A stretch of 64,000 nt of DNA from assembly GCF_000941075.1 (NCBI RefSeq), contig NZ_CP007229.1, forward strand, positions 744,001 to 808,000, written 5' to 3'. Each line of letters opens with the position of its first letter. Within the stretch, counting starts at the first letter, position 1. Source of the stretch: Mesomycoplasma dispar (lineage in GTDB: Bacteria > Bacillota_I > Bacilli_A > Mycoplasmatales > Metamycoplasmataceae). Of the stretch, positions 12,601 through 27,300 are shown piece after piece. Both the position numbers and the translations under genes were made by a program. A model generated the notes under the pieces. It made no database searches. It was not told where the DNA came from and saw only the letters and a list, made by a program, of their open reading frames with translations.

Positions 12601-15600
12601 GTTCCAGCGCCATTTTGTTCAAAGTTCAACCTAACTTCCTTTTCTTGAGGATCGCCAACTTGATAATAAACAAGTTTTAACTTATCTTTATAATCAGGAT
12701 GCTCTAAATATTTATCTTTTTCATCGAAAGTTAGCGTAATTGTTGCTGAATTATCTTTTTTGTCTTCCTTATCAATTTTAATTACTTTCGCTGATTCAGG
12801 TTGGATGATGAAATTTTCGCCAAATTTTTTGCGATCATTTCCAGCAACATTTCCTTCGATGTTGGAATTGGTTTGACCATCAAGTTTTTTAATGGCAAAA
12901 TTGGAGAAATTTTGACCCAGACCTTTTGAACTAGTTGCGTTTTCTTTTATTGTTGGATCTAATTTGTTTCCGCCGGTTTTATCCTTATCAGCCCATTCAA
13001 CACTTTTTAATTTATAAGTAGCATTTTTTTCAAGATCACTTTTAATTTCGAAACTTATTTTTGATTTTTCAACTTTTGCTTGAACTTCTATTTCTAAAGG
13101 TTTAAAATTGTTTTTCGCTTGTTTACCATCAGGATCAAAAACTCTTTCAAGTTTAACCTTTACATCTCTACCTTCAAATCCACCTTTTTCGATATCTCTT
13201 CCCGCTAAAGGATCAGCAATGTCGAAATTAGCAACGTAAGTTGTTTCATCTTTTTTCTCAATTGAATAGGCAATAATTTCTGGTTTTGTTGCAAAAAAGA
13301 GTTTTGAAAGCACTTCGGGAGTTTGGGCTTGTTGTACTTGAGATTGTCCACTTACACTATCTTTTTCAAATTTAAAGGTTTTAAGTTTTTTAGGTCCGCC
13401 TTCATCAGTTATATCCTCAACTTTAGTTAATAAATAAAGACTTCCTGCTTTTAAAGGACTGTTTTGACCAGCGCCGACCCCAGTTGTAGCCGCTTGACCA
13501 CCTAAATTAAGAGTTAATTCTGGCTGTTGAACCTGAGGTAATTGAGATTGTTGATTTTCAAATTCTTTTTCAGTTGTAACTTCTTCGCCGGTTTGACTAT
13601 TTTTAAAGTAGAATTTTAATTTTCTTCTTTTACCATTAGATTCTTTTGTTAAAAAAGTTTCTGTTGTATCAAATTTGACAGTGACATCGGCGGAATAATT
13701 ATCGGATTTATAAGAAATATCGGTAATCGTTGCTGATTCCGCATCGAGTTCGAAGGTTTTGTTGATTTTATCATTATTTTTAGGTGAGTTTTGGTCAAAA
13801 CCATCAACTTTTATTCCGCCCTGAATTTGATCGCCTTGTTGAGTCAAGTTATCTTGAACTTTCATCTCTTCAATTTCATATGAACCCGCTTTTTGAAGAC
13901 CGCTTATCTCAAAAACAGCAAGTCCGTTAGCGATTTGACTAGTATAAATGTGATTTTGACCTGGCGGAGTTGGGGGAAGACCGCTTTTTGACTTTAGCTT
14001 AATCTGTAAAAATTTAGAGTTTCAGTTTGCAGCATTATCATTTAATTTGACCGTAATTCTAGCCGAAGTTTCAGAAGTTGATTCTGGTTTAATTTCAGCA
14101 AGATTTGGGGTTGGCGAGAAAAATTGCTTCTCAAATCCTGCTTGTGTGGTAGGTGATTTGTCAAATTCGAACTTAAATTCTGATTTTTTAAGTTGTTTTT
14201 CGTTTCTAACGTCAGTAGTTTCATCTTTTAACTGAAGTGATTCAATTTCATAACGATCACCAGGGTTGAGTCCGGTTAGAGCGAAAGAAATTGTTTTGTC
14301 TCTTTCATTTACAGTTGCATCTTTAGTTGATTGGGTTTTATTTTGACTTAAATTTTTGTAAGTTAAGGTTATTTGCTTACTTCCCAAATAATCATCAATT
14401 TTATCTAAGGTTAATTTGATTGTAAGGCCTGTAGTGTTTTTGCTTTCGTGATCAATTTTAATAACTTTTGCACTTTGAGCACTAGTTACAAAGGTTTTTT
14501 TAGGTTCTAATTCTGATTCTTGATTTTCAAGAAGATCAATTTCTTCTTCATTTGTTAAAGCAGTTTGAACATTAACAAAAACCGCTTTAAATTGCTGAAT
14601 ATTTGGATCAACTAAAGAACGTTTGCTTCGTGAAAGTACAAGATTTGCTGCCTGAGTTTGTGCTTGTGCTTGTGAAGCTTGAGGTTGAATTTCGGGATCT
14701 TTTTCAAATTTTACTGATTTTATTTTATATTTTGCAACTTTTTCTAAATTTAAGAAGGTAAAATCATAAATTCCGTTAAGTGAAGTTGCTTCTTGTTTAA
14801 AAGTTGAACTTTGTCCAACTTGTTGTGCTCCCCCGCCAGTTCCATCAACTTTCTCAAGTTCAACAGTCACTTTTTTCCCAGCAGTATATCTTCCGCCATC
14901 TTTGAGCTCGAGATGAACTTTTGCTTGGGTTTCGACAGAAGTATCGACTTCTAATTTTTTAATAACTGCAGATGTCGCAATTACTTGATCTTTGTAAAAA
15001 TCAAGATCATCAAGATTGATTTTTACTTCAGGTTTTTCTGAATTTTCTTCTTTAACCTGTTCAAAACCAAGAATTACGTATTGCTGACCGTTTTCGAGAC
15101 CTGTAAGGTTGAAAGTTGTTTTTTGGGTTTCGACATTTTTTGTGGCTTGAACTTCTTGGACTTGTTCTTCACCACCGTATTTTTTAAAGCGAACTTTTAA
15201 TTTTTGGGTATTAAGAAAATCGTCAAGTTTTTCCGCGCTTTGTACAACTTCGGCAGTTTTTGAAAACTCTTTTCCGAATTCAATTTCGAATTCGGCAGTG
15301 TTTTTTGTTCTCTTTTTTAAAGTCAAACTTGTAACATTTGCCGTTTTTGGAATAGTTGAAAACTGTGATTTTTCAGTAGAATCAAGCAAGTTTTCTTTGA
15401 AAGGAATAATTTTTGCTTGATTCTGTTGGACTTGAAACTGACTAACTTCACGCCGAACGCGACTTGAAGTCTGAACTGCGGCAGTAGCAGGGGCAGCAAC
15501 AGCGGTTGTTCCATCCACAATTTCAAGTGAATTTTTATCGATTTCGTATAAACCTTGTTTATAAAGGTCGGTAATATCGAAACGAATTCTTGCGCCAACA

Positions 15601-18278
15601 ACGGGCGCGGTGATTTCACCTTCTTTTTTCTGAGCAGATTCTGCCTGTTTTTCATCCCCATTTTTCTTTTTAAGTGTATATTTTAACTTCGCAGTTTTCC
15701 CTAAAAAATCACCTTTGGCATCCGCGAGTGTAAAAGTTGCAATCACTCTTTGCTCGTAAGAATTATCATAACCGACTTCAATTACGGCGCTTTTTGTGAA
15801 AAATGATGACTGACTTGGTTGAAATTGATGACTTGCATCCCCAAATAAAATATTTCTTTCAGTGGTAATTGTTTGCTGATTTGGCAATAAAGGTTGAATT
15901 TCACGAACTAAAACAACGGAATTAATGTTATATTTTGAACCAATTTCGAGACCGTTTAGGTCAAAAGTGAGACTTTGGTTGTTTTGTGGTTGTTGCGTTC
16001 CTAAACTCGCCTCAGCGCTTAAAAGTTTTGAAGACCCCGCAAGTGAATAATAAACTTTTACCTTATTATTTCCGATTGCTTTGATGGTTTCAGGGGTAAA
16101 TTCGACTTTTAATTTTGCAGAGGTTTGTTCTTCTTTTTCATTTTGAATTTTAGTTACCACCAAAGGCGCATGAACTCCAAAAATTCGCTGTGCGGGCGTA
16201 ATTGTTTTTGAAACTTTGAGAATATCAGCTTCACCTTTTGATGATTTATAACCATCAATTTCAATTGAATCAATACGATAATCTAGACCTTTTTCCAGAT
16301 TTTCAACTAACAAATTGGAAATAATGGAATTATTCTCAATTTGAGCTTGAATTGTTCTAGTTTGTCCGCCTGGTTTCAGCTCAGTATACTTAATTTTCGC
16401 TGTTTTTAATGGCTCAAGAATATTTTTAATTGCAATATTTAGTGCAACTGAGTTCTCACTTCTGGGGATATAACTAATCGAAGAAACCGCTGGTTTTGTC
16501 GTCCAGTTTAGCTTTTCAGCACCAATATTAGCGCCAAAATTTAGGTATAATTTATTAACAAATTGCTGATTTGCATCGGCGATCCCGATTGAGTCAATTA
16601 AATAATTTGTCCCTGGCTCTAAATTGATGAGATCTCAGGTGAGTACTAATTTATTGCCGTTGATTTTAAAAGCTTGAGCCTCAGATTTGATTAAACTATT
16701 CGATCCAGCAACTCTAAAGTACAAAGTGGCAATTTTGTCTTTAATAAAATCATCAACTGAGTCTAAAACCACGCTAATTCGCGTAGAATCTTCGCTAATT
16801 TTATCAGTTGTAATCGATTCAACTTGCGCGCTCGTTGCGTGGGTAAAGAATTTTTTCTCTTTTTGGTCAAAATTTTGTGAAAAGAAAATTGTGCTAGTTT
16901 GCTGTTGACCACTTTCGTCAAAATTAGTTGCTTTATTAACAATTTCGAGTGAAGAAATTGTAAAATGTTTCTCTTTTTCTAAGTTTTTTGCAAACGAAAA
17001 CAGTTTATTTCCGACAACTTGACCGATTGCTGAGAGCATTTTTGTTGGTCTGTCATCGGCAAAAAAGTTGATTTTAACGTCTTTTCCGTTTAAAAGTAAC
17101 GACTGATCGTTGAATTTAACATCAAAACTGGAAGTGTTATTGCCATCAACGAAAGTTTTAATGCGGGCAATTTCGGGTGCTGAAATAAACGAAAGTTTAT
17201 TTTCGACTTTGATCGCCAGTGTTCCGGAATTATTCCAGATTCGCGAAATTCAAAACTTCGCCCCTCCAGGAATTTGCTTTAAATCAAGATTGGCATAAAT
17301 TTTGTTATTAGCATCAAAAACGAGACTGACATCGTTGGCAACCCCGAATTGGTGAGCGCCAGATTCGTCTTTTCAGTAATATTCAAGGTTAATTTTCTCG
17401 TTTTTTTCCAGTTTGACTTTTTGATTATTAAGTGCAAGCGAAATTTCGACTAGCGCCGAATTGAGACCGTAAGATTTTTGACTTAAATTAACGATTTTCC
17501 CCCCAAGCGGACTAGTGGCAAAAAAACGACTAGCAAGTGGAGAAATTTCGAGATCAAAAGTTTGGTCTGGATCGTCAAAATGATACTTGATTGCAACAAC
17601 TTCGTATTTTGCTGTCTTTTTAAGACTTCGCAGCACAAAACTTGCCTGTTTTTCTTCAGTTTGGCTGCTAAATTGCCCCTTTGCAGTCAGAATTTTATCA
17701 GTACCAACTTCTTTATAATAGAGAATTAAATTCGCAGATTGTAATAAATTCTGTGAATCAAATAAGTTAAGATTCAAAATTGTATCATTTTCGATATCAT
17801 AATGACTAAATTTTTCGACCTGGTTTTTTGTCGAAAAAAATTGTGAACTGTTTGTAAAACTGAAATAATATCTTGGATTATTAGCAGCAACTAACTGAAC
17901 TTCATAAATCGAACCGCCGACTAAATTATCAGCAAAAGTGGAAAAACTGTTGGTTTTTTCATCATATTCGACTTTAGTTTTAACTTGATAACGCGAATTT
18001 TTGCTAATATAGACAAGTTCGAGGTCGGCTTTTTTGGTCCAGGCAGTATCGGCTTGATTTTTCCCTTGGAGTTTGAAACTAAATTCTCCCGAGTTTGCCG
18101 TGATGTTATTAGCGACAAAATCGGTGAGATAAATCGTTTTCGGCGAGATTATTTTTGCAAGATAAGGTGATAAAGAAACAATGGCACCGGTGACAAAACC
18201 GCCGGCGGCAAGTAGTTTTTTTGTTAAATGACTGTTAAGAGTTTTGCTGTTTTGGTTAGAATTAGCTTCATTTTTCAT
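6666..18278 (-). CDS. Giant repetitive surface protein 1 (~3870 aa)
   Basis: With TGA as Trp, one reading frame runs from ATG at 18278 to TAA at 6666. I checked the stretches between the standard-code fragments codon by codon and found no TAA or TAG. A GGAG Shine-Dalgarno precedes the ATG. The protein has a basic N-terminus and a single hydrophobic anchor (residues ~20-45). It then has many degenerate modules, each ending in a pattern like L-x-x-G-x-x-Y-x-I-x-S-(L/V) and separated by beta-rich segments with F-x-T-x-A boundaries. The pattern resembles fibronectin-III-like or DUF1410-type repeats of mycoplasma surface proteins. From about residue 3330 the repeats give way to a Trp/Pro-rich C-terminal domain. 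Three furin-like clusters lie at 940-943 (RVRR), 1217-1220 (RSKR) and 1924-1929 (RSRRRR). It sits 75 nt downstream of a similar gene, so the two are probably co-transcribed. Function is unknown; adhesion or surface coat is an inference. Confidence 0.85.
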
Positions 18279-18353
18279 AATTGATCTCCTAAATTAGTGA
18301 AAAATTTATGAAATTTCATTATTTTGTTGTTTTAAAGTTCTAAATTAGTAAGT

Positions 18354-21300
18354 TATTCGATCTCAAGCATTTTCATTTGAAACTCACGGCACAAAATAAG
18401 GGTTTTTGGCATCAACGGCAAGATCTTCATAATTTTCAACTGGAAGAATATATTTATATTTTTTCTTAAAATTTTTTTGAATGTAATGTCGATGTTCTGA
18501 AAAAAAACTAATTCCTTTTGTTTTATGAAAAAAAACGTTTTTGGTTATATCGGTTGGTAAATAAGGAAAAACAATTATTCCAACAAAATTAAGATTTACT
18601 CCTGTAGATGGTAGTTCATTTTCAGCCCAAGATAGAGGTGATAAGTTGATCTTCATTTCTTTAGTCTTTAAATCCAAATCACGATCAAAATGCAAAGGAT
18701 TTCCGTTATGATTTCCAAACAAATAAAATTTTCCAGATGGTTCAAGAAAAACTGCATAAGCAATAGTAGGCATTATTTCCTTAATCTTTCTAGGAGTTCC
18801 TGGAATGTGAAAATTAACAGTAAAGATTTTACTACTTGGATCATAAGAAGTTGATTTAATACCGAATGGTTCGCGTGATTTTCCCCTTCTTGTTAGAAGA
18901 TCATTTAGTCAATCTCGAATTAATCGGTTACCACCACCATATCTAACTCTAATTTGCTCGGCAAAATTATCAACAGCACCTATAGGTTTTACATTTGAAC
19001 TATTTGACAAAGTTTTAATTGGACTTGTAGGTCCTAAAAAAAAATTATTGGCATAATCGTAGTTTCAAAGATTAGAATTGCTACTTTGAATTTTTTGGAA
19101 TAAAGAATCTTGAAAACTATCAACAATTAGATGACCCTGCCCTTTTTGACTACTATATTGCCTAATTTTGGACGTATGCCAAACATTACCGCTTGAATTC
19201 GCTCAAAAATTGCCCCAATAAGGATCTTCTTTATCAACTATCGGCGATGACATAAACGATAATGTTACGTTTTTTGACAAAGTAGGGACTAACGGTTTAT
19301 AATAATCACTCATATCAATGTTAGAGGGGTTATTAGAAGAAATAGAGGGGTTTAAAATTTTTGGGAAAATTGTGAATATTTTTGACTCAAATGCGCTTGG
19401 TTCTAGAAAATAATAAGTTATAATTAAACCAATCTTAACTGTATTATTTTTTCTTTCTACCATAGCTAGACGTAAAGTATAGTTTTTTTGTTGGGATGTA
19501 TTTAAAATTAAAGGACCTTGTGATGATACTGATTTAGGTATTTTATTAAGCAATTCTATATAGGTTTGGTGTGGATTTTCGGTCAAAGTATTGAACGGGT
19601 TAGTTAAATTATATCTGTATGCATTGACATCAAAATCTAAATTAGGTAGGGTATTGCGACTAAAAGGATTTTTTGTAATATTTCATTTATTAGATGGTTC
19701 TGAAATATCACCAACATCATTTGTAGTATCAACTTTAAATTTTGATTCGTAAGGATTTTTAATTTCTTCTTCAATCATAGCAGGGGCTTGGGAAGTAAGA
19801 TCAGTTCAAACAGATAAATCATCAATTTTTGTATTAGCTTTTGGAAAACCCCCATCAAAGTTAAATAATAAGTTTTTTGGATCATCGAATTCCATTTCAA
19901 TATACGCACCCATTGCATTAAGTGGTTTAATTACTGATTTTTTAAGTAAAATTCTATTTGTATATTTAGCAAAATCAAGTAATTCAATTTTCTGCATTTT
20001 TGAAATTTCTGATTCAGATAAATTTAATTTGTTATTTGGGTTATCTGTCTGATTTACATTCAAATTATTTATGAATTTGCCATAAACAGAGTTTTTACGA
20101 TCTTTATTATTTTTAAAATATTTATACTGGATCGCAACACGCATTTTGTAAAATTTTAGTCAAGAAGCATTGCCTTTCAACGTAAAAGCAAAATAGCGAA
20201 TATTTTTTTCTTTTATTTGTTTATTATGCTCGTTTAATTTTTTATCATATTTACTATATGAATCTAAACTTTGAATTCGTTGTTTTTCCTTTTCAATTTC
20301 AACTTTCTGTTCTTCTATTGCCCTAGTAATTGTGCTATTTTCAATATTTAACTCATCTCTAAATTGTTGATTATTAGTTGTTTTCGATAGTTTTGAAAGT
20401 CTTTCAGTCCTTTCATTAATAATTTTACTTTTATTTTTAATTTGTTCATTTATAACATTTAAACGTTCATCAAGTTTTTTTTGCTCTACTAATATTCGTT
20501 GTAATTCGGGATCCTCCACATAATCAAACGGAGGTTTTTGTAATTCCCTTGGATTAGTTAATGCAATTATATTATTTTCAGTTTGAACTTCATATTTAGC
20601 AACATTTTCCCATTGATCTATATTATTATTGCTGTTATTTCCTTCTAAAATTATTTTTCAATCTTTCATTGAGGTTTCATCAATTGCGTTATAAGGATCT
20701 TCGAATTTGAAATAAATTTGCTGCTCAAAACCGTCTTCTTTTCCTGTTTTATTTGTAAAGTTAGAGATTTTAACCTCTTTAAGAATTGGTTGTGATAATT
20801 GGGTTGTAAATTGGAGATTTTTTGTATCCCTTCTAGTTTTGTCAAGGTTAAGTGTTATTGGATTATTAATATCTTTTGTTGAGATTTCGCTAATTCTATA
20901 TGTCGTCGATGGAAATAGAAATGAATCATTAACTTCATCCGTTACTTTTTTATCAAGCGAAGCGATTAGAGTTTTTTTAGAAGGATCTGATTTTACATCA
21001 AATTCATATACTTTTTCTTGTCCGTTAATACTAGAATTCCCTATATCTGTTCCATCGGGATTTAAAGGTTTTAATTTAACTTGAATTTTTTTATCAGCAA
21101 GAGATCACATCGAAATTGGATCAAGGTTTAAGTTTAAATTTTCATTTGCATATTCTTGTTGTCTTAATGAATTAGAGTTATGTGGGTTTTGTGTAAATAT
21201 TATTTTTTCAGGAGATAAATCAGTGAAAGTAGTTTTAAAGATTTTACTATCCAAATTTTTATTTAAGGGTTCGAGTGCACTTCCGTGTTGTGCAAAAGTT

Positions 21301-24300
21301 TTTAGTTTATAGTCTAATTCGCCAAACGGAATTTCTAAATCTTGACCTTTTAATTTCAAAATTTTATACTCAAGATTAGGAATTAAGTCTTCAAGATTAT
21401 ATTCTAATTCAAATTTTAATTGATCATTTTCACTTTTAAATGTTGAAATTTTTGAAATTTGCAATAACTTAATCGGTATTTTCCCGTTTGTATTAGAATT
21501 CGGATCAGGTTGAATTGATAGGACAACAGGATTTTCGACTAATTTATTAAAATTTTCACGGTGGCCTTTTAATTTGATAATTAGTTTCGCACTTGTATCT
21601 TTTAAGTCAGTAACAATAACATCTTCAATTACAGGTGGAATTACAATATCAGATTTAATTTTTGGTGCGTATTCTAAATTATATTGATTTTCTGGTATTT
21701 CAATTAAAATATCCTGTGGTTGTTTATTTTTAAGATTAATATCTTTTCTTGTGTCTTTTAGTTCGAAACCTAAAGAAATTTTGCTTCCAGGTTGGATTTT
21801 ATTATTCGTATCTTTATTTAAATCAATTTCAACATTATATGGTGTTGCTGGCACTTGATCATTTTTGGTTACTTTAACACCTTCAATTTTAGCTAACTCT
21901 GTATTTTTATTATTTTTGTCTTTAATTGAAATATTTACATTAGCTTCGTTTAGTCATTCGTCATCTTTATCGAAGAAGACATTAATTTTTCCAAACACTT
22001 TTGATCCATCTTGTGGTTCAGTAGCACTTTCATTATTTCCTGTTCTTAACCCTTCCACTTTTAAATCGGCAATATAAATTTTTTGTGTTACCGGAGTAAA
22101 TTCGTCTTTTTGAGTAGACTGAATAACTTTTCCTCTTAAACTTTCAAATTCAATTCCACCAATTTCAAGTTTTTTAATTTCATAAGTTAGGAAGCGATCA
22201 AGATTTTCTAATTTGAAAGTAAGTTTCCCTTGATTGGTAGGATTATATTCAGACTCAGATGTAAAACTAATTTCTTCAGAAGAAGAAGAAGAAGAACTAG
22301 CTTTTTTAGCGACTGTAATAGTTGCGAATTTTTTCGGAATTTGTAAAAATTTATCATTAAATTTAAATTCTAAAGTTGCTGATCTTCCATCAGCATTTTT
22401 ATCGGGGTTTTGAATGAAATTAGTCTCTTCTTGATAATCAAATTTAGCTTTAGTTTCAAAAAAGGCATCTTTTTGATCAGGTTTAAAATTAACAACCTCA
22501 GCAGATTCAACTTTTTTAACTTCCATTTGCCCATCTCCGAGATTGGTAGGAGTTACGGTATTTTGTTGATTAACAGTGTCGATTTTTAATTTATTATTTT
22601 TTTGTTCAGGCGAATTTGCTTGACCTTGGCTAGCGCTTGTTTCAGGTTCTTTAATTGTAAATTTAGTAATTCTATAGACGGTATTTTCTTTGATTTCAAG
22701 GCTTGAATTTTGTTGATCTTTATTAGAATTTTTATCAATTCTTACCTTTGTAAGCGAACCTTCAGGCACAAAAGTATATTTAAGAGTTTGCACTTGTGTT
22801 TGTTGTTGTAAAGCCGAATTTGGTTCAGAAGCAATCTCCAATTCAATTTTATGTTTGTTTCGTCAAAGATATTCATCTTTTTCATCAAATTGGAAATAAA
22901 CAGTTGCGGCATCATCTTCGTAAGCACCAATTTGCGAAAAATTGGTTAGTCAAGCTTTTTTCCCTGGTGTAGTAAATTCAGTTTTTTCTACCCGAGGGGT
23001 TTTATATTCTGATTGATCAATTTTTTGATTTTTATAAACAAAATGTTCAATTTCATAAAGCGAAGCTTTGTTTAGATTAGTTTCAAAAGTAACAACGTAA
23101 AAATGGGATTTTCCATTATTTTCATTAATTTTTTTAATCGAAGTTGCTTTTGTAATTGTTTCGTATTTTTTCAGTGTTTTATTATAAAGTTGAACTTTGA
23201 AGTGGTTTTTGTCTTGATCTTGTAGCTCATCTGATGAAATAAAATAGGCATAAATTTTGGTATCAATCCCCGAAGATTTATCTTTTTCTTCAGTATAAAT
23301 TAGCTGATCATATAATGAAATTGGGATTGTTTCAATTGTTTTTTTGGATTCTTCAAATGTTTGTTGCCCCTGAGTTTGAGGAGTTGAACTTTTGGCTTCA
23401 AATTTAGCTTCTTTAGTAAATCCAGCGTTAAACTCGATTAAATCTTGATCTTGAACTGAACGTTTTTTTCGACCACCTGAAGATGCATCTGGTTTTTGAA
23501 TAAGTTCAACTTTTTCAATTTTATATTTAAAGCCTTCAAAAAGTTTTTCAGCATCGATACTTCTTCTCCCGTTATTTATTTGATTTTCTGGTGTTATTCC
23601 TAGATTTGATTGCAACGTATTCGTGGTCTCAACAACCTTTACAGTATCAGGTGCAGTTGGAAGTATTAGGTTTTTTTGTTGTGTTGTTTGCTCATATCGA
23701 TCATCAAGAACAACATTAACTGAACCATCAGAGTTAATTACTCCTTCAACTGTCGAGGTTGGGATTGAATTATTTGCCTCATCCTGTCTTTTATAGGAGA
23801 TTTTAACTTTATACCCTTCAAGATATTTAGTTACTTGATCATCTAATTGCAATTTAACATTAGCAGTTTTATTTGTTTTATTATAAGTTGATTTAATATC
23901 AACAACAGCAAAACTTTCCGGCGTTGTCCGAAAAAGTCGGTCTTGATAAGAAACTTGATCCTCGTCAAAGTTAATTGTTTGGACAGTTTGCCCTTGATTT
24001 TCGTAAGTAATTGAAACTAATTGGTAGTAATTGAGAGCTTTTAAATTTGTTGCGCTGAAAGTATATTCAGAAGTTGAAGAATTCAGTGCCGGAATACCTG
24101 TTAAATTAGCTTCATGTTCTTGTCCGTCACTAATATCAATATACTTTAGTTTCATTTTCGCTAATGCGGCGCCTTCTAAAAGTTTTGTTGAACTTAAGGT
24201 GATTTTAATTTCACCGTTTGTTCCTGCTAAATTTACTTTTTCCACTTTTGTTATATAAGCAGCAGTGTCAAAAGTTTTAGTAAGACTTTGAGTGCCTGGT

Positions 24301-27300
24301 CCAACACTTTGCAGCGGTTCAGTTCTTAGATTTACAGCAGCAAAATTATTCTGTCCTGTCTGAGTTTGCACAGTTTGAAATTGATTTGCCACATTTTCAA
24401 CTTGATTTTCAGCATCACCTTCGGCAAATAAACTAACAACATCGCGGCGGCTACGAATTCTTGTTGCTTGAATTCCAGCACTTGTTGATAAAACCTGAAC
24501 TTGATCACTTCCAGTGATTTTATTTAACGGAAAATTTTTGACAATTTCTTGGTTAGAATTGGTTTCAGGTTCAAATTCTAACTTCGAAATTTCAAATCTT
24601 GTCCCTTGCGGAACTTTAGTTTTAACATTTTCCTTATTTATATTAAAGACGGCAAGTCCGTCATTTTGAACAACGGCTTCGGCGGTTAGTTCTGGATCAT
24701 CGGGTTCTTGACTTCCTAACTTTTTAAAGTTAATTTTAACTTTATTTCCCACTAAAAACCAGTTTTTATTAACATCGAAAACCATTCTAACAACGGCACC
24801 GTGTTTTTTAAACTCGGTTTGGTTAATAAATTCGGGTAAAACTTCTTTGGCGGTCGTATGAAATTGCTTTTGTTCTTCGGTTAGACTATTTAAAAACCCA
24901 ACTGGAACGCCGTTGATGAAAATATCAACAAGATTATAAATTGTATATTTTTCCAGATTTTCGAAGCTAAACTTAGCGGTTGCGGTACTTTGGCCTTCAT
25001 CGTAAGTGATAGTTGCCCCTGTTTCGGCAATTGCCCCAGTTCTATTTGATTTAATAATAAGACGAACTTGACTTTGTTGGCCGTTTTTGGTTTTTCCTGT
25101 TCCATAATCAGCAAAAAATTTCTTTGGATCTTTAATTTTAAGTTCAATTCCAGCACTAGTATCAGATAGATTTGTATTTGCAATTTGAACATTTTGCGGT
25201 TTTTTTAGAATCAACCCCGAGTCAATTTTAACTTCGGAAATTAAAGATTTTGTGGCAAAATCTTTTTTCCCTTTATTTTCAACTTCAGTTTGATCAAATT
25301 TAACTGTTACATTTTGAATTGGTTCTGGCGCTTGTCTGCGAATTCGAGTCAACGATCTTGTACTTCTAACAGGTGTACTTTTTTTCGTTAATTTTAAATC
25401 TTTAATTTCATAACCAGTTGCTTCTTGAAGCCCTTCAATTGTAAAAGTTGCTTGATTATTCGAAATGTCTACCTTCGATGATTTTCTAACTTCTTGACTT
25501 CCTTTTAAAACATATTCTAATTCCGCCTCAAAACGATTATTTAGCGCGTTATCCTCGAGTGAGTCAAAAAAAGTTGTTAGTAAAACGCTTGTCGAAGAAA
25601 TATCGGTATAACTTATATCTTTGACCGTAATTGAATCAAGTTGGGTGGTAAATGATTTTTTACTTTCATCATTTTGAATCGTCGATGAAAACGGAATTGA
25701 ATAAATTCCGTTTGATCTTACAACTTGAATTGAACTAATTTCGTATTTTGTAAGTTTGTCTAAATCGTTTCGAAATTCAAAAGTTGCGCTTGCGCTGGTT
25801 TGTTTGTTTCCTACAGTCGATTCTTCAGCTTGAATATTTGCCGAAGTTAGTACAAGTTTTCCAGTCGCTTTATTTATTAAAGTGATTGTAGCAACTTGAT
25901 CTTTTTTTAGTTTAAGAATTTCGTTATTTGAATTTGAAAAAGTTACTTTAATTGTGGCAGAACGTTGTTTGTCTTGTTGAGCAGCGCCAGCAGCATTTGG
26001 ATTAATTTCTACATCAGAAACAACGACATCGGTGGCAAATTTTAGGGTTTTTTGTTTTGAAGCATCGTTAATTTCACCAATTTGACGATGTTGTCCAACT
26101 GAATCTGCCGTGCTAAATTCGTTGACAATTTCGAATTTAGGTCCGGTTTCCTTGTTATCTTCATTAGTTTGAATTGCACCCTTGTCAAGTTTTAATGACT
26201 TAATTTTATAATCAGAACCTTCTTTTAGTCCTGAAAAGTCAAGATTTGCAACTAATCTTCCGTCCTGTAAGCGTGTAATTTTCACTCTTTTTTTCATTTC
26301 AGGAGCAGAATTTTCTACCGCTCCTTGAACCTGAACAAATTGCGCAACAGGATCGCTGTCCTCGCCAATCTCAACCTCAATTTCTTTTTCTGCTAAATAA
26401 CTATCGCGAATTGGATCGAAATAAATTTGAGCCTTAACAGAATTTTGCTTAATTTCTGAAAAAACAAGATTTTTAACTTCAATTTTATCAACGTTAACGG
26501 TGAAATCTTTCTTACCTTCAGTGAAAGTATCTTTATTGTATCAAATTTCTGAATCAGCTTTAGAATAATCATTGACTGAAACAAGTTCATATTTTACATT
26601 TCGATCAAGATTAGAAAATGTAAATTCAGCAGAAATTGTGCCATCTTTTTCTTGAGCTTGGCCATTTGCAGTGACAATAGCTTCTGTTTTTGTATTTTTT
26701 AATAATAATGTAAGGTTTTGATTATTCACTCCACCGTTGCCGTTGTTTTTAACAAGAACTTTTTCGGCATCGTTAAAAGTAAGTTTCACTTTTACAGTTT
26801 CATCTTTGTTTTCACTAACACTAAATTCTTTTAATTCTGGAGCGGAATAGATTTTCTGGTCATCTTTTTTTGGATCTGCAAGATCTGGTTCGTAATTCTC
26901 AGCTTTTTTAATCTCAAACCCTACTGAAGTTTGAATATTTTTATCTTTTGTCAGATCAGAAATTTTACTAATTTCATATTCAGTTCCAGGCTCAACATTT
27001 TCAGTAAAATCCAATTTTAACACTAAATTTTGATCAACATTTGCTTTTGCTGTTATAACTTTATCACTACTTTTTTTATTTCTTAAACTAACCTGAATTT
27101 CATCGCCTTCTAAAAACCGATCTTTGATCGGATCAAAAGACAATTCAAGTCCAATTTTATTGTGTTTTTTCTCTGTTTGAACAACTTTTTCCACCGTTGC
27201 CGTTGTTGCGACAGTGTTAAAATTACGTTGCTCGGAGTTTTCCTGTTTCAAATTTTCAGCAAATTGAATTTTCTGTGAATCGACCAAAATTTCAGTAATT

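Noticed and set aside
15323-15661. A 112-codon minus-strand ORF in another frame within giant gene 1
   Set aside because: It is a shadow of the true frame, with atypical composition and no ribosome-binding site.
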